Positions 1 to 7,479 of a DNA stretch of 11,362 nt are shown piece after piece (position 1 is the first letter of the stretch; the number at the start of each line of letters is the position of its first letter). Source of the stretch: Hyphomicrobiales bacterium (GTDB taxonomy: Bacteria > Pseudomonadota > Alphaproteobacteria > Rhizobiales > JAKIUO01); NCBI GenBank assembly GCA_027069645.1, contig JALXEI010000316.1, positions 1 to 11,362 on the forward strand. Reading direction: 5' to 3'. The notes beneath the pieces were generated by a model. That model searched no databases, had not been told where the DNA came from, and worked only from the letters and a program-made list of their open reading frames with translations. Both the position numbers and the translations under genes were made by a program.

Positions 1-708
1 ACTGTTCGCCCGCCCGAAAGCATTGATGCGCGCTGTCGTCATTTCATTCCCTCGCGTATCGCCAATGAGGGCTGGTGGCTGGAAGAGCCATCGCGCAACC
101 GCTCCGTTTCTGCCTTTCTTTCTCCCGTTCCGGCAGCTCTTGCCCTGCTTGTGCTGGCTCTGGTGATTGTCAATCTGCCGCGCCGGGCCGTGGATGTGGT
201 GCGTCGCGCCATTGCGATTGAATTGCCGCAACATCTGGCCGGCTTCACAGCACGTGAACTGGCTCTGCTGCCAAAGGAAAAGGCCTATTTTCTCAAATAT
301 GGCGGGGCCGCGAAAAAGGCCTTTTATGGCCCGCATCAACTGCTGATGGTGCGCACATCGGCCCCCTTGCGCCATTTGCACGCCCCGGATGACTGTTTGC
401 GCGGACTTGGTATGAAGGTCAGCTATCTGGGGCGTCGTTTTGCACCGGTGCCAACCGCCCGCTATCGCGCCATCAGCCCTGATGGCCAGAGCTATCTTGT
501 CGATGTCAGCTTTATATCAGACGACGGGCTTGTCACCAGCAATGTGGCACGGGCCGTCTGGTTGTGGCTGCAAAAACCGGGCCGCAACTGGACCGCCGTG
601 CAGCGCATCACCCCCGAAGGGGTCGGCAAAAACGCCACGGCCCGCTTTGAAAGCGCTGTGATCGCGGCGCTGGATCTTTCCCCAACCGGCCATTTTTCCG
701 GACATTGA
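1..708 (+). CDS. C-terminal part of an exosortase/EpsI-type membrane protein (5' end outside window)
   Basis: Frame 1 is open from the first base to the TGA at 706-708 (235 codons), so the gene begins upstream; the GTG at 151 lies inside a hydrophobic stretch and is not a credible start. A transmembrane segment spans visible residues 38-58 and is followed by a soluble domain of about 175 residues. That domain carries H-A-P-D-D-C at residues 127-132, the H-x-P-x-x-C pattern of the EpsI (DUF3485) family, which is found fused to or beside exosortases. The next gene, 18 bases downstream, encodes a protein with a PEP-CTERM-like tail, which supports a role in sorting or processing exported proteins at the inner membrane. 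The catalytic Cys/Arg/His of an exosortase, if present, would be upstream of the window. An exosortase-EpsI fusion is the best guess; a stand-alone EpsI-like protein is possible. Confidence 0.6.
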   Translation, partial: TVRPPESIDARCRHFIPSRIANEGWWLEEPSRNRSVSAFLSPVPAALALLVLALVIVNLPRRAVDVVRRAIAIELPQHLAGFTARELALLPKEKAYFLKYGGAAKKAFYGPHQLLMVRTSAPLRHLHAPDDCLRGLGMKVSYLGRRFAPVPTARYRAISPDGQSYLVDVSFISDDGLVTSNVARAVWLWLQKPGRNWTAVQRITPEGVGKNATARFESAVIAALDLSPTGHFSGH

Positions 709-726
709 ACCAAAGGAGACTTCACA

Positions 727-2997
727 ATGTATGAACGACGACGACTGACGCCCCTGACCATGCTGCTGCTCATTCTGCTGATCGGCCTGTTTGCCACCGG
801 TGAAGCCCTGGCTTCGTTTGATCCCGACGATCCCGAAAACAGAATTGGTGGCACGATCCGCGCCAGGGTGAACGGAAAAAGTCTTTATTTCCCGACGCTC
901 AAAAGCGATATATCGGCGACAATCGAGGGGGATCTGGCCACTATCAAAATTGAGCAAAGCTTTCTGAATCCGACCGATATACCGCTTAATGCCACCTATT
1001 TGTTCCCCCTCAACAGGGAGGCGGCGGTGCATTCCATGATCATGGAAACAGCCCGCGAGCGGATCAGGGCGGTAATAAAGAAAAAGGCTGAAGCGAAGGC
1101 GACCTTTGACAAGGCCAAAAGAGCGGGCAAAACGGCGGCTTTGCTGGTGCAGCACCGGCCCAACATGTTCGTGCAAAATCTGGCCAATCTGATGCCCGGT
1201 GAAACCCTCAAAATCGTGCTGAAATACAGTATGAGCGTGCCGCGTATTGACGGCGCATATGAACTGGTGGTGCCGCTGGTGGTCGGCCCGCGTTTTACGC
1301 CGAAAAAACAGCCGCGACCGCACCTGGTCCGCAACGGGGATGACGCAGCACCGGTTGAGGAAAAAAGCGGTCAGTGGTCTTTTGAAAAATCGCCCGCCTA
1401 CCCGCAGGTCAGTGGCCTGACCATCCCGGACCAGGTGGAAAAGGACCGTGTTTCGATCCGCATAAAATTGAAATCCGCTTTTAAAATTGCCGATGTTATG
1501 AGCAAAACCCACGCGCTGCACGTCGAGGGCGAGGAGCGGGCCAGAACAATTACGCTGGCCGACGGACGGACCATCGACAATCGCGATTTTGTTCTGCGTT
1601 ATCGACTGGCCGGGCGTTCGGTGGAAGCGGGCGTTCTCAGCCATGCGGACCGGCGCGGCCATTTCTTTTCCCTGCTGCTGGAGCCGCCGGCGGTTGCGGC
1701 TGAAAAGGATATTACCCCGCGCGAAATGGTATTTGTGCTCGATACCTCCGGTTCCATGTCGGGGCAGCCGATGGAAGCGAGCAGGATCTTCATGCGTGCG
1801 GCGATCAAGTCCCTGCGGCCAACAGACAGTTTTCGTATTATTCGTTTCAGCAATGATACGGGCGAGTTTTCGGCCCAACCGGTGACCGCGACAGCTTCCG
1901 GCAAAAGGGCAGGGATCCGCTATGTCAACAGTTTGCCAACCGGTGGCGGCACCTATATCCCCGCCGCTATCAGACGGGCTTTTGCGCCACCGGTGCAACC
2001 TGGCACCCTGCGTCTGGTGACCTTTCTGTCGGACGGCTATATCGGCAATGAAGCGGAAGTTTTGCGGCTCATCAACCGTGATATCGGTTCGGCGCGCATC
2101 TATGCCTTCGGGGTCGGTTCTGCGGTCAATCGCTACCTGCTGGCCGAAATGGCCCGGGCCGGGCGTGGCAAGGCCCGCTTTATCGATCCGGGTGAAAATG
2201 TCGATGAGGTGGCGGTTAAACTGGCAGCCGATCTCGAAGCGCCGCTGCTCACCGATATCAGGATCAACTGGGGTGATCTCGATGTCACCGGCGTGACCCC
2301 GCAAGAGATCCCCGACCTGTTCGCCGGGGACAGCATCCGTATTATGGCAAGGTCCACGCGGAAGCTGGCGCCGGGTCGCCATACCCTGACCATCGAAGCT
2401 TTGAGCCGGGGGCGAAAAGCGCGTATGCCGGTCCGTTTCATGATTACCGCACCCGATGATGAAGAAGGGGAGACGCTTGACAGCAATCCGTTGCCGCTGA
2501 TCTGGGCGCGTGCCACCATTGCCGAAATCATGCGCCGTCTCACCATGCCTGTTGAACGCCGCCCGCATGGAGAGAGCGATGAAAACTTGCAGGCGCATGT
2601 CACAAGGCTTGGTCTTGACTTCTCGCTGATGACGCAATGGACGAGCTTTGTCGCCGTGTCGGAAAAGGTCGCCAATCCCCGCCCTGAAATGGCAAGGGAT
2701 ACAGCCGTGCCGCTCAATCAGGTCAGAGGCGTCAGCGGAAAGGCCTATCCGCAACAAAAAGCACCGGCCGCTCATCCGGCACCACGCCCGGGACGATTGC
2801 CGGTGATGCAAAAGGCGCGCAGTATCATACAGGGCCATCAGGTGCTGACAGTGGCGCAAAATGCGCCCGCAGGGGGAGGGCAGAGTTTCGGCTTTGGCGG
2901 CTCCAGCGCACCCGAGCCCGGGACCACCGGTGCCATGATCCTGCTGCTCCTGATGATGTTATCCGGCTGGATGTGGCACCGGCGTCAGAACGTGTGA
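727..2997 (+). CDS. Secreted VIT/VWA-domain protein with PEP-CTERM-like sorting tail
   Basis: The gene encodes 756 residues. The ATG at 727 is preceded by AAAGGAGA (712-719) at good spacing, and only 18 bases separate it from the previous stop, so the two genes are probably one operon. A signal peptide with a hydrophobic core at residues 10-28 ends near A-L-A-S. Residues about 40-190 form a VIT (vault/inter-alpha-trypsin) domain. Residues about 332-505 form a VWA domain with the MIDAS motif D-T-S-G-S (339-343), a Thr at 409 in G-G-G-T-Y and an Asp at 436 in L-S-D-G-Y, so divalent metal and ligand binding look intact. A Pro/Ala-rich and then Gly-rich linker (about 675-727) leads to P-E-P (729-731), a hydrophobic helix (736-750) and H-R-R, the layout of exosortase targets. 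Related VIT/VWA proteins in marine proteobacteria carry sortase signals instead. It is probably a surface or envelope adhesion protein; the ligand is unknown. Confidence 0.85.
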   Translation: MYERRRLTPLTMLLLILLIGLFATGEALASFDPDDPENRIGGTIRARVNGKSLYFPTLKSDISATIEGDLATIKIEQSFLNPTDIPLNATYLFPLNREAAVHSMIMETARERIRAVIKKKAEAKATFDKAKRAGKTAALLVQHRPNMFVQNLANLMPGETLKIVLKYSMSVPRIDGAYELVVPLVVGPRFTPKKQPRPHLVRNGDDAAPVEEKSGQWSFEKSPAYPQVSGLTIPDQVEKDRVSIRIKLKSAFKIADVMSKTHALHVEGEERARTITLADGRTIDNRDFVLRYRLAGRSVEAGVLSHADRRGHFFSLLLEPPAVAAEKDITPREMVFVLDTSGSMSGQPMEASRIFMRAAIKSLRPTDSFRIIRFSNDTGEFSAQPVTATASGKRAGIRYVNSLPTGGGTYIPAAIRRAFAPPVQPGTLRLVTFLSDGYIGNEAEVLRLINRDIGSARIYAFGVGSAVNRYLLAEMARAGRGKARFIDPGENVDEVAVKLAADLEAPLLTDIRINWGDLDVTGVTPQEIPDLFAGDSIRIMARSTRKLAPGRHTLTIEALSRGRKARMPVRFMITAPDDEEGETLDSNPLPLIWARATIAEIMRRLTMPVERRPHGESDENLQAHVTRLGLDFSLMTQWTSFVAVSEKVANPRPEMARDTAVPLNQVRGVSGKAYPQQKAPAAHPAPRPGRLPVMQKARSIIQGHQVLTVAQNAPAGGGQSFGFGGSSAPEPGTTGAMILLLLMMLSGWMWHRRQNV
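2911..2994 (+). other. PEP-CTERM-like C-terminal sorting signal coding segment
   Basis: The last 28 codons of the VIT/VWA gene encode P-E-P-G-T-T-G, then about 15 hydrophobic residues rich in Leu and Met, then H-R-R-Q-N-V. This tripartite signal (PEP motif, transmembrane helix, basic end) is the kind recognised by exosortases. The residues just before it are Gly/Ser-rich, like a flexible spacer. The match is by pattern, not by profile search. Confidence 0.65.
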
Positions 2998-3005
2998 TTC
3001 AAACG

Positions 3006-3103
3006 GCTCCCCGGACAGGCAGGGCCAGAATTTGTTGATAAAAAAGAGCCAAAACAGAAATATATGACTCGTTGCTCTGGGCCCCGGCTCAGGGCCGGGG
3101 AGC
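3006..3103 (+). repeat. MITE/REP-like palindromic element, copy A
   Basis: The element is bounded by the inverted repeat GCTCCCCGG (3006-3014) and CCGGGGAGC (3095-3103). At its right end lies a perfect 7-bp GC stem, CCCCGGC (3082-3088) and GCCGGGG (3094-3100), around a 5-base loop. The interior is AT-rich. Read in this orientation, the stretch from TTGATAAAAAAGAG through ATATATGACT to CTGGGCCCCGG aligns with the reverse complement of copy B. No coding potential is seen. Its strand sign is arbitrary and only shows that it is opposite to copy B. Confidence 0.65.
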
Positions 3104-3218
3104 GAGCCGGTTATCAAAACGACCAGGAATGCAGGAGTCTTTCTTCTTGTGAGCGGGTAGAATAGCAAAACGCAAAAAGTCTGACCTTTGTATTTTACCC
3201 GGGTTTGTAAACCATATC

Positions 3219-3353
3219 GCTCCCCGGGCAAGCGCAGCGCAGAACCGGGGCCCAGTGTCGCAAGTGATATGCTTTTGTTTTGTTTATTTTCTCAACGAAC
3301 TCTTTTTTGTTGCCTCTGGACCCCGGTGCGGCGCTATCGCCTGTCCGGGGAGC
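3219..3353 (-). repeat. MITE/REP-like palindromic element, copy B (inverted relative to A)
   Basis: This copy has the same 9-bp ends, GCTCCCCGG (3219-3227) and CCGGGGAGC (3345-3353), but is longer than copy A because both end hairpins are complete. The right hairpin is CCCCGG (3321-3326) with an inner GGCG-CTAT-CGCC stem-loop (3330-3341) and CCGGGG (3345-3350). The left hairpin is CCCCGG (3222-3227) and CCGGGG (3245-3250) around GCGC-A-GCGC. Its reverse complement shares the AT-rich core and the CTGGGCCCCGG junction with copy A. It ends 24 bases past the glgP stop and could act as a transcription terminator or mRNA stabiliser there. Confidence 0.65.
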
Positions 3354-3377
3354 AGAACGCTGCGAACGACCACCCAG

Positions 3378-5987
3378 CTACTTCATCTTCTCGATATGCC
3401 AGATGTTCTGCGCATAGTCCTCTATGGAGCGGTCGGAGGAGAAATAGCCCATATTGGCCGTATTGAGGATGGCTTTCGTGGCCCAGGCTTCCTGATCCTG
3501 ATAGACCGCATCAACCTTTTCCTGGGTCTCGATATAGGAGCGGTAGTCGGCCAGCAGCCGGTAGTGGTCACCACCGTCCAGCAGGGAATGGGAGATGCAG
3601 GAATAGCGCTGCCTGTCTCCCTCGCAGAAATAGCCGTTGCCGATCATGTCGACGACCTCCTTGAGTTCCGCGTCCTCGTTGTAATATGTCCAGGGATTGT
3701 AGCCCTGCCGGGTTGCGGCAACTTCGTCTGCGGTCAGGCCGAAAATGAATATATTTTCTGCACCGGCAGCATCATGGATCTCGATATTGGCTCCGTCCAT
3801 CGTGCCAATGGTCAGCGCGCCGTTCATGGCAAATTTCATGTTTCCGGTTCCCGAGGCTTCGGTTCCGGCTGTGGAAATCTGTTCCGACAAATCGGTGCCC
3901 GGAATGAGAATCTCGGCAAGCGAGGCACTGTAGTTGGGAACAAAGGCCACTTTCAAATGCCCGTGCGCCTGTTCGTCGGCATTGATCACCTTCGCCACAT
4001 CATTGATCAGCCGGATGATCTGTTTGGCCATGAAATAGCCTGGCGCGGCCTTGCCGCCAAACAGGGCGAGGCGGGGTGTCTGCGGCAGTTTCCCGGCCCT
4101 GATGCGGTTGTAGCGTGTGATGACATGCAGCACATTCAGGAGTTGCCGCTTGTATTCATGTATGCGTTTGATCTGGGTGTCAAAGATCATATCGGGGGAG
4201 GTGATAACGCCCAGTTTGTTTTCGACAAGTTCGGCAACACGGCGTTTGTTGTCCTTTTTGACAGCCATATATTGCGCCCGAAAATCCGCATCCTGCGCGA
4301 ACGGGGCCAGTTTTTGCAGATTTGAAAGGTCGGTCTCCCAGCCTTCGCCGATGGTGTCTGTTATCAGTTTTGACAGGCCGGGATTGGATTGCAACAGCCA
4401 GCGCCGCGGCGTTACGCCATTGGTGACATTGGTGAATTTTTCGGGCCACATGCGGTCAAACTCGGGAAAGACATTCTTGCGCAACAGTTCGGAATGAAGT
4501 TTTGCCACACCATTGACCCTGTAGCTGCCGACAATGGCCAGATTGGCCATGCGTATGGCCTGCTGACTGTCATCGACAATCGACATCACATAGGTGCGTC
4601 CCGGATCGCCCGGTTCCTGGCTGTTCACTTCCTTCATGAACCAGGCATTGATATCAAGGATGATTTCCAGCAGTCGTGGCAGTACATGCTGCATCATCGG
4701 AATGGGCCATTTCTCCAGGGCTTCGGGCAGCAATGTATGATTGGTAAAGGCAAAGGTCTGGCGGGTGATTTCCCAGGCGCTGTCCCAGTCCACATCCATT
4801 TCGTCAATGAGCAACCGCATCAGTTCGGCAATGCCAAGGGCAGGATGGGTATCATTGAGCTGGATCACGACTTTTTCGGGCAACCCGGCGAGCTTGTCAT
4901 TCTGGGCCAGATATTGCGTCAGAATATCCTGCAAGCTGGCGCTGACGAAGAAATATTCCTGGCGCAGGCGCAGTTCCTGGCCCTGCAATGTGGTATCGTC
5001 GGGGTAGAGAATTTTCGAGAGATTTTCGGAATGGGTTTTTTCCTCGACCGCCTCGATATAGTTGCCGCTGTTGAACTTGTAGAGGTCAAAATCATCGGAG
5101 GCTCTGCCCGCCCACAAACGCAAATTGGTGACCTTGCCGTTTTTGTAGCCCGACATGGGAAAATCATAGGCCAGCGCCACGACATCCTGGGTGTTGACCC
5201 ATTTGCTGATCTTGCGCCCTGCGGCATCTGTCCGGGTTTCCGTATGACCATAAAAATGCACGGGAAACTTGTGGGTGACGCGCTCGAATTCCCAGGGGTT
5301 GCCATATTTCAGCCAGGGGTCCGGGTGCTCCACCTGAGCACCATCTTCGATCCTCTGGCAAAACAGACCAAAATCATAGCGCAAACCGTAACCGCAACCG
5401 GGATAGTTCTGGGTGATCAGGCTTTCAAGAAAACAGGCGGCCAGTCGCCCAAGGCCACCATTGCCGAGCGCCGGGTCATGTTCCATTTTGACAATCTCAT
5501 CGAGATCCTGTCCCAGTTCCGCAAGTGCCTCGCGGGTGATATCGAGAATATCGAGATCCAGCAGGTGTTTTTTCAGCGAACCGCCCAGCAGCCATTCCAT
5601 CGACAGGTAGTAAACGCGGCGCGGCTGCTTTTCGCGGCGTTCGCGCATTGTATTGATATAGCGCTCGGACAGCAGGCCGCGCAGCACCGAAGCGAGGGCA
5701 AAAAGCCAGTCGTTGGGACCGGCGAGGGCCGGGTCCTTGCCAACAGTATGAACGAGATAGCTGACCAGAGCCTTTTTGACATCGGTGGCATTGTTCAGCT
5801 CCAGCAGAAAACCGTATTTGCTTTCCTCGTCAACAAGGGCGGTCAGTGATTTGCCCTGCATTTCCTTTTTGACGCCTACGACGTTCCAGATCCGGGACAT
5901 GATCCGTTTTTCGCCGGCCTGTTCCTTGTCGCACCCGGATTGTGTGTCCGATGATCGTCCCAATCGTCCAAATGACCAGCTTTTCAA
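3378..5987 (-). CDS. glgP: Glycogen/maltodextrin phosphorylase
   Basis: The enzyme releases glucose-1-phosphate from the non-reducing ends of alpha-1,4-glucan in the cytoplasm, using pyridoxal phosphate. The frame is 869 codons; E. coli GlgP is 815 residues. Family landmarks are present in order: T-V-G-K-D-P near residue 82, V-Y-Y-L-S-M-E-W, N-G-G-L-G-R-L-A-A-C-F, Q-L-N-D-T-H-P, R-I-H-E-Y-K-R-Q, and E-A-S-G-T-G-N-M-K-F, whose Lys (residue 718, codon 3834-3836) is the expected PLP-binding residue. The start is uncertain. A TTG at 5985-5987 overlaps the glgA stop and has GGAGGG (5995-6000) 7 bases upstream, which suggests coupling. ATGs at 5898-5900 and 5859-5861 would give 840 or 827 residues but have poorly placed ribosome sites. 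Family similarity begins only after all three. It lies directly downstream of glgA, so synthesis and breakdown of glycogen are co-encoded. Confidence 0.95.
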   Translation of the reverse strand: MKSWSFGRLGRSSDTQSGCDKEQAGEKRIMSRIWNVVGVKKEMQGKSLTALVDEESKYGFLLELNNATDVKKALVSYLVHTVGKDPALAGPNDWLFALASVLRGLLSERYINTMRERREKQPRRVYYLSMEWLLGGSLKKHLLDLDILDITREALAELGQDLDEIVKMEHDPALGNGGLGRLAACFLESLITQNYPGCGYGLRYDFGLFCQRIEDGAQVEHPDPWLKYGNPWEFERVTHKFPVHFYGHTETRTDAAGRKISKWVNTQDVVALAYDFPMSGYKNGKVTNLRLWAGRASDDFDLYKFNSGNYIEAVEEKTHSENLSKILYPDDTTLQGQELRLRQEYFFVSASLQDILTQYLAQNDKLAGLPEKVVIQLNDTHPALGIAELMRLLIDEMDVDWDSAWEITRQTFAFTNHTLLPEALEKWPIPMMQHVLPRLLEIILDINAWFMKEVNSQEPGDPGRTYVMSIVDDSQQAIRMANLAIVGSYRVNGVAKLHSELLRKNVFPEFDRMWPEKFTNVTNGVTPRRWLLQSNPGLSKLITDTIGEGWETDLSNLQKLAPFAQDADFRAQYMAVKKDNKRRVAELVENKLGVITSPDMIFDTQIKRIHEYKRQLLNVLHVITRYNRIRAGKLPQTPRLALFGGKAAPGYFMAKQIIRLINDVAKVINADEQAHGHLKVAFVPNYSASLAEILIPGTDLSEQISTAGTEASGTGNMKFAMNGALTIGTMDGANIEIHDAAGAENIFIFGLTADEVAATRQGYNPWTYYNEDAELKEVVDMIGNGYFCEGDRQRYSCISHSLLDGGDHYRLLADYRSYIETQEKVDAVYQDQEAWATKAILNTANMGYFSSDRSIEDYAQNIWHIEKMK

Positions 5988-7426
5988 ACCCGTACCCTCC
6001 GCGGTTTCCTGTAGATTTTAATATATTCCTGCGCTGAACGGTCCCAGCCAAAATCCTTTTTCATTGCATTTTGCTGCAACTGACGCCATTCATTCTTGTC
6101 TTTCCAGGCTGTAATCGCCCGTCCGATAGCCTTGCCTAGCGCCTGGGGCACGGGCACATCGAAAACAACCCCGTCCGCCCCTTCTTTCTCGTTCAGATCG
6201 GTCACCGTATCATTGAGCCCCCCCGTCCGCCGGACAATGGGCAAGGTGCCATAACGAAGGGCGTACATTTGCGTCAGACCGCAAGGTTCGAAACGCGAGG
6301 GCATCAGGAACATGTCACAACCGGCTATAATGCGATGAGCGATTTCCTCATTATACATGATCCGCGCGCTGATGCGCGCATGACTTGAGGAAAGTTCCTT
6401 TAAAAAGTCTTCAAGACGCTTGTCCCCCGTTCCCAGAAAAACAATCTGTGCACCGGCAGACATGATGTATTGCAGGTTTTCGGCGATAAGATCGACGCCT
6501 TTTTGTTCGGTAAGGCGACCGACAAAGCCCAGCAATGGCGCGTCGTCATCGACAGGCAGGCCCATTTCGCGTTGCAGGGCTCTTTTGTTTGCCATCTTCC
6601 GGTCGAGGCTGTCTATTGAATAGTTTTGAGCAATCAGCCGATCCGTTTCCGGGTTCCATATCCCGTAGTCAATGCCATTGACAATGCCATAAAGATCCTC
6701 GGCGCGTGCCTGAAGAAGGCCTTCCATGCCATAGCCAAATTCCGGGGTCTGGATTTCCTGTGCATAGGTCCGGCTGACCGTGGTGATATGGTCGGAAAAA
6801 AACAGGGCCGATTTCATATAGGAAACGGCGCCATGAAACTCGATCCCGTTCACGCCGTAAGCCTCTTGCGGCAGCGCAATAACCTGCATGATCGAGGGGT
6901 CGAACTGTCCCTGATAGCGCAGATTGTGAATGGTAAAGACGGTTTTTACCCCCTTGATGCCGTAATAATGCAGATAGGCACCGGCCAGTCCGGTCTGCCA
7001 GTCATTGAGATGCAAAATATCAGGGACCCAGTCGCCCCCTTCCAGCGGGTTGCCCATGCGTGCGGCAATCTGCGAGAGCAGTGCAAAGCGGGCATGATTA
7101 TCCGGCCAGTCTTCCCCCGATGCCTGCTGGTAGATGCCGCCATCGCGCCGGTAAAGCACCGGACAATCGACCAGGTAGACCGGCAGACCGCTATCGGGCA
7201 TTTGTGCCTCGATAAGCCTGACCTCGCCAATCCCGAACGGGTCTCCCATAGACCGCCCGTCCCGGCGATTGACAACACCGTCGAGAGCCTGAGGATAGGC
7301 TGGCAACAGCAGGCGGATGTCTTCGCCGGCCTCGGCCAGTGCAGGGGGCAGGGCACCTGCAACATCTGCGAGTCCTCCTGTTTTAACAAGAGGGTAGGCT
7401 TCGGAAGCAACAAAAAGCACAGACAT
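5984..7426 (-). CDS. glgA: Glycogen synthase (ADP-glucose type, GT5)
   Basis: The enzyme transfers glucose from ADP-glucose to growing alpha-1,4-glucan chains. It has 480 residues from the chosen ATG (E. coli GlgA: 477). The K-T-G-G nucleotide-sugar motif is at residues 15-18 in the N-terminal Rossmann domain. The C-terminal domain shows G-R-L-T-E-Q-K-G (303-310), with the conserved Arg304 and Lys309, and E-P-C-G-L-T-Q (380-386), where Glu380 matches the catalytic Glu of the family, followed by R-T-G-G-L. The ATG at 7424-7426 is preferred over an in-frame ATG at 7451-7453 because AGGAAAG sits 8 bases ahead of it and the protein then begins just as the family does. It lies 53 bases after murI and its stop overlaps a possible glgP start. 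No branching enzyme or ADP-glucose pyrophosphorylase gene is in view. Confidence 0.95.
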   Translation of the reverse strand: MSVLFVASEAYPLVKTGGLADVAGALPPALAEAGEDIRLLLPAYPQALDGVVNRRDGRSMGDPFGIGEVRLIEAQMPDSGLPVYLVDCPVLYRRDGGIYQQASGEDWPDNHARFALLSQIAARMGNPLEGGDWVPDILHLNDWQTGLAGAYLHYYGIKGVKTVFTIHNLRYQGQFDPSIMQVIALPQEAYGVNGIEFHGAVSYMKSALFFSDHITTVSRTYAQEIQTPEFGYGMEGLLQARAEDLYGIVNGIDYGIWNPETDRLIAQNYSIDSLDRKMANKRALQREMGLPVDDDAPLLGFVGRLTEQKGVDLIAENLQYIMSAGAQIVFLGTGDKRLEDFLKELSSSHARISARIMYNEEIAHRIIAGCDMFLMPSRFEPCGLTQMYALRYGTLPIVRRTGGLNDTVTDLNEKEGADGVVFDVPVPQALGKAIGRAITAWKDKNEWRQLQQNAMKKDFGWDRSAQEYIKIYRKPRRVRV

Positions 7427-7479
7427 AAACAGGACTTTCCTGGCTCGGGGCATGTTCCGGTCAACCGGCCTGCCGATCT

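Larger units (their letters stand above)
2998..3377. other. Non-coding gap between convergent genes, filled by palindromic repeats
   Basis: The gap separates the VIT/VWA gene (+) from glgP (-), so both transcripts end here. It contains two inverted copies of a repeat element (3006-3103 and 3219-3353) and a 115-base AT-richer spacer between them with no recognisable gene. No classical stem plus T-run terminator was found; the strong GC hairpins of the repeats may do that job for both strands. Short open frames crossing the gap have no start signals or recognisable protein character. Confidence 0.7.

Noticed and set aside
517..2859. A 780-codon open frame on the minus strand opposite the VIT/VWA gene
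   Set aside because: The plus-strand gene has domains, a ribosome site and a signal peptide; the antisense frame has a His/Arg/Gln-rich composition with no recognisable domain. Such frames arise from codon bias in GC-rich genes.
3006..3353. CRISPR array
   Set aside because: There are only two related units, in opposite orientation and of different length, with no regular direct repeats or spacers.
3255..5849. Long plus-strand open frames (356 and 486 codons) opposite glgP
   Set aside because: They are antisense shadows of a well-conserved enzyme gene and show no protein motifs of their own.
7457..7468. CCGGT-CA-ACCGG dyad between murI and glgA as a regulatory site or terminator
   Set aside because: The stem is only 5 bp and has no T-run; it is too small to call in GC-rich DNA.
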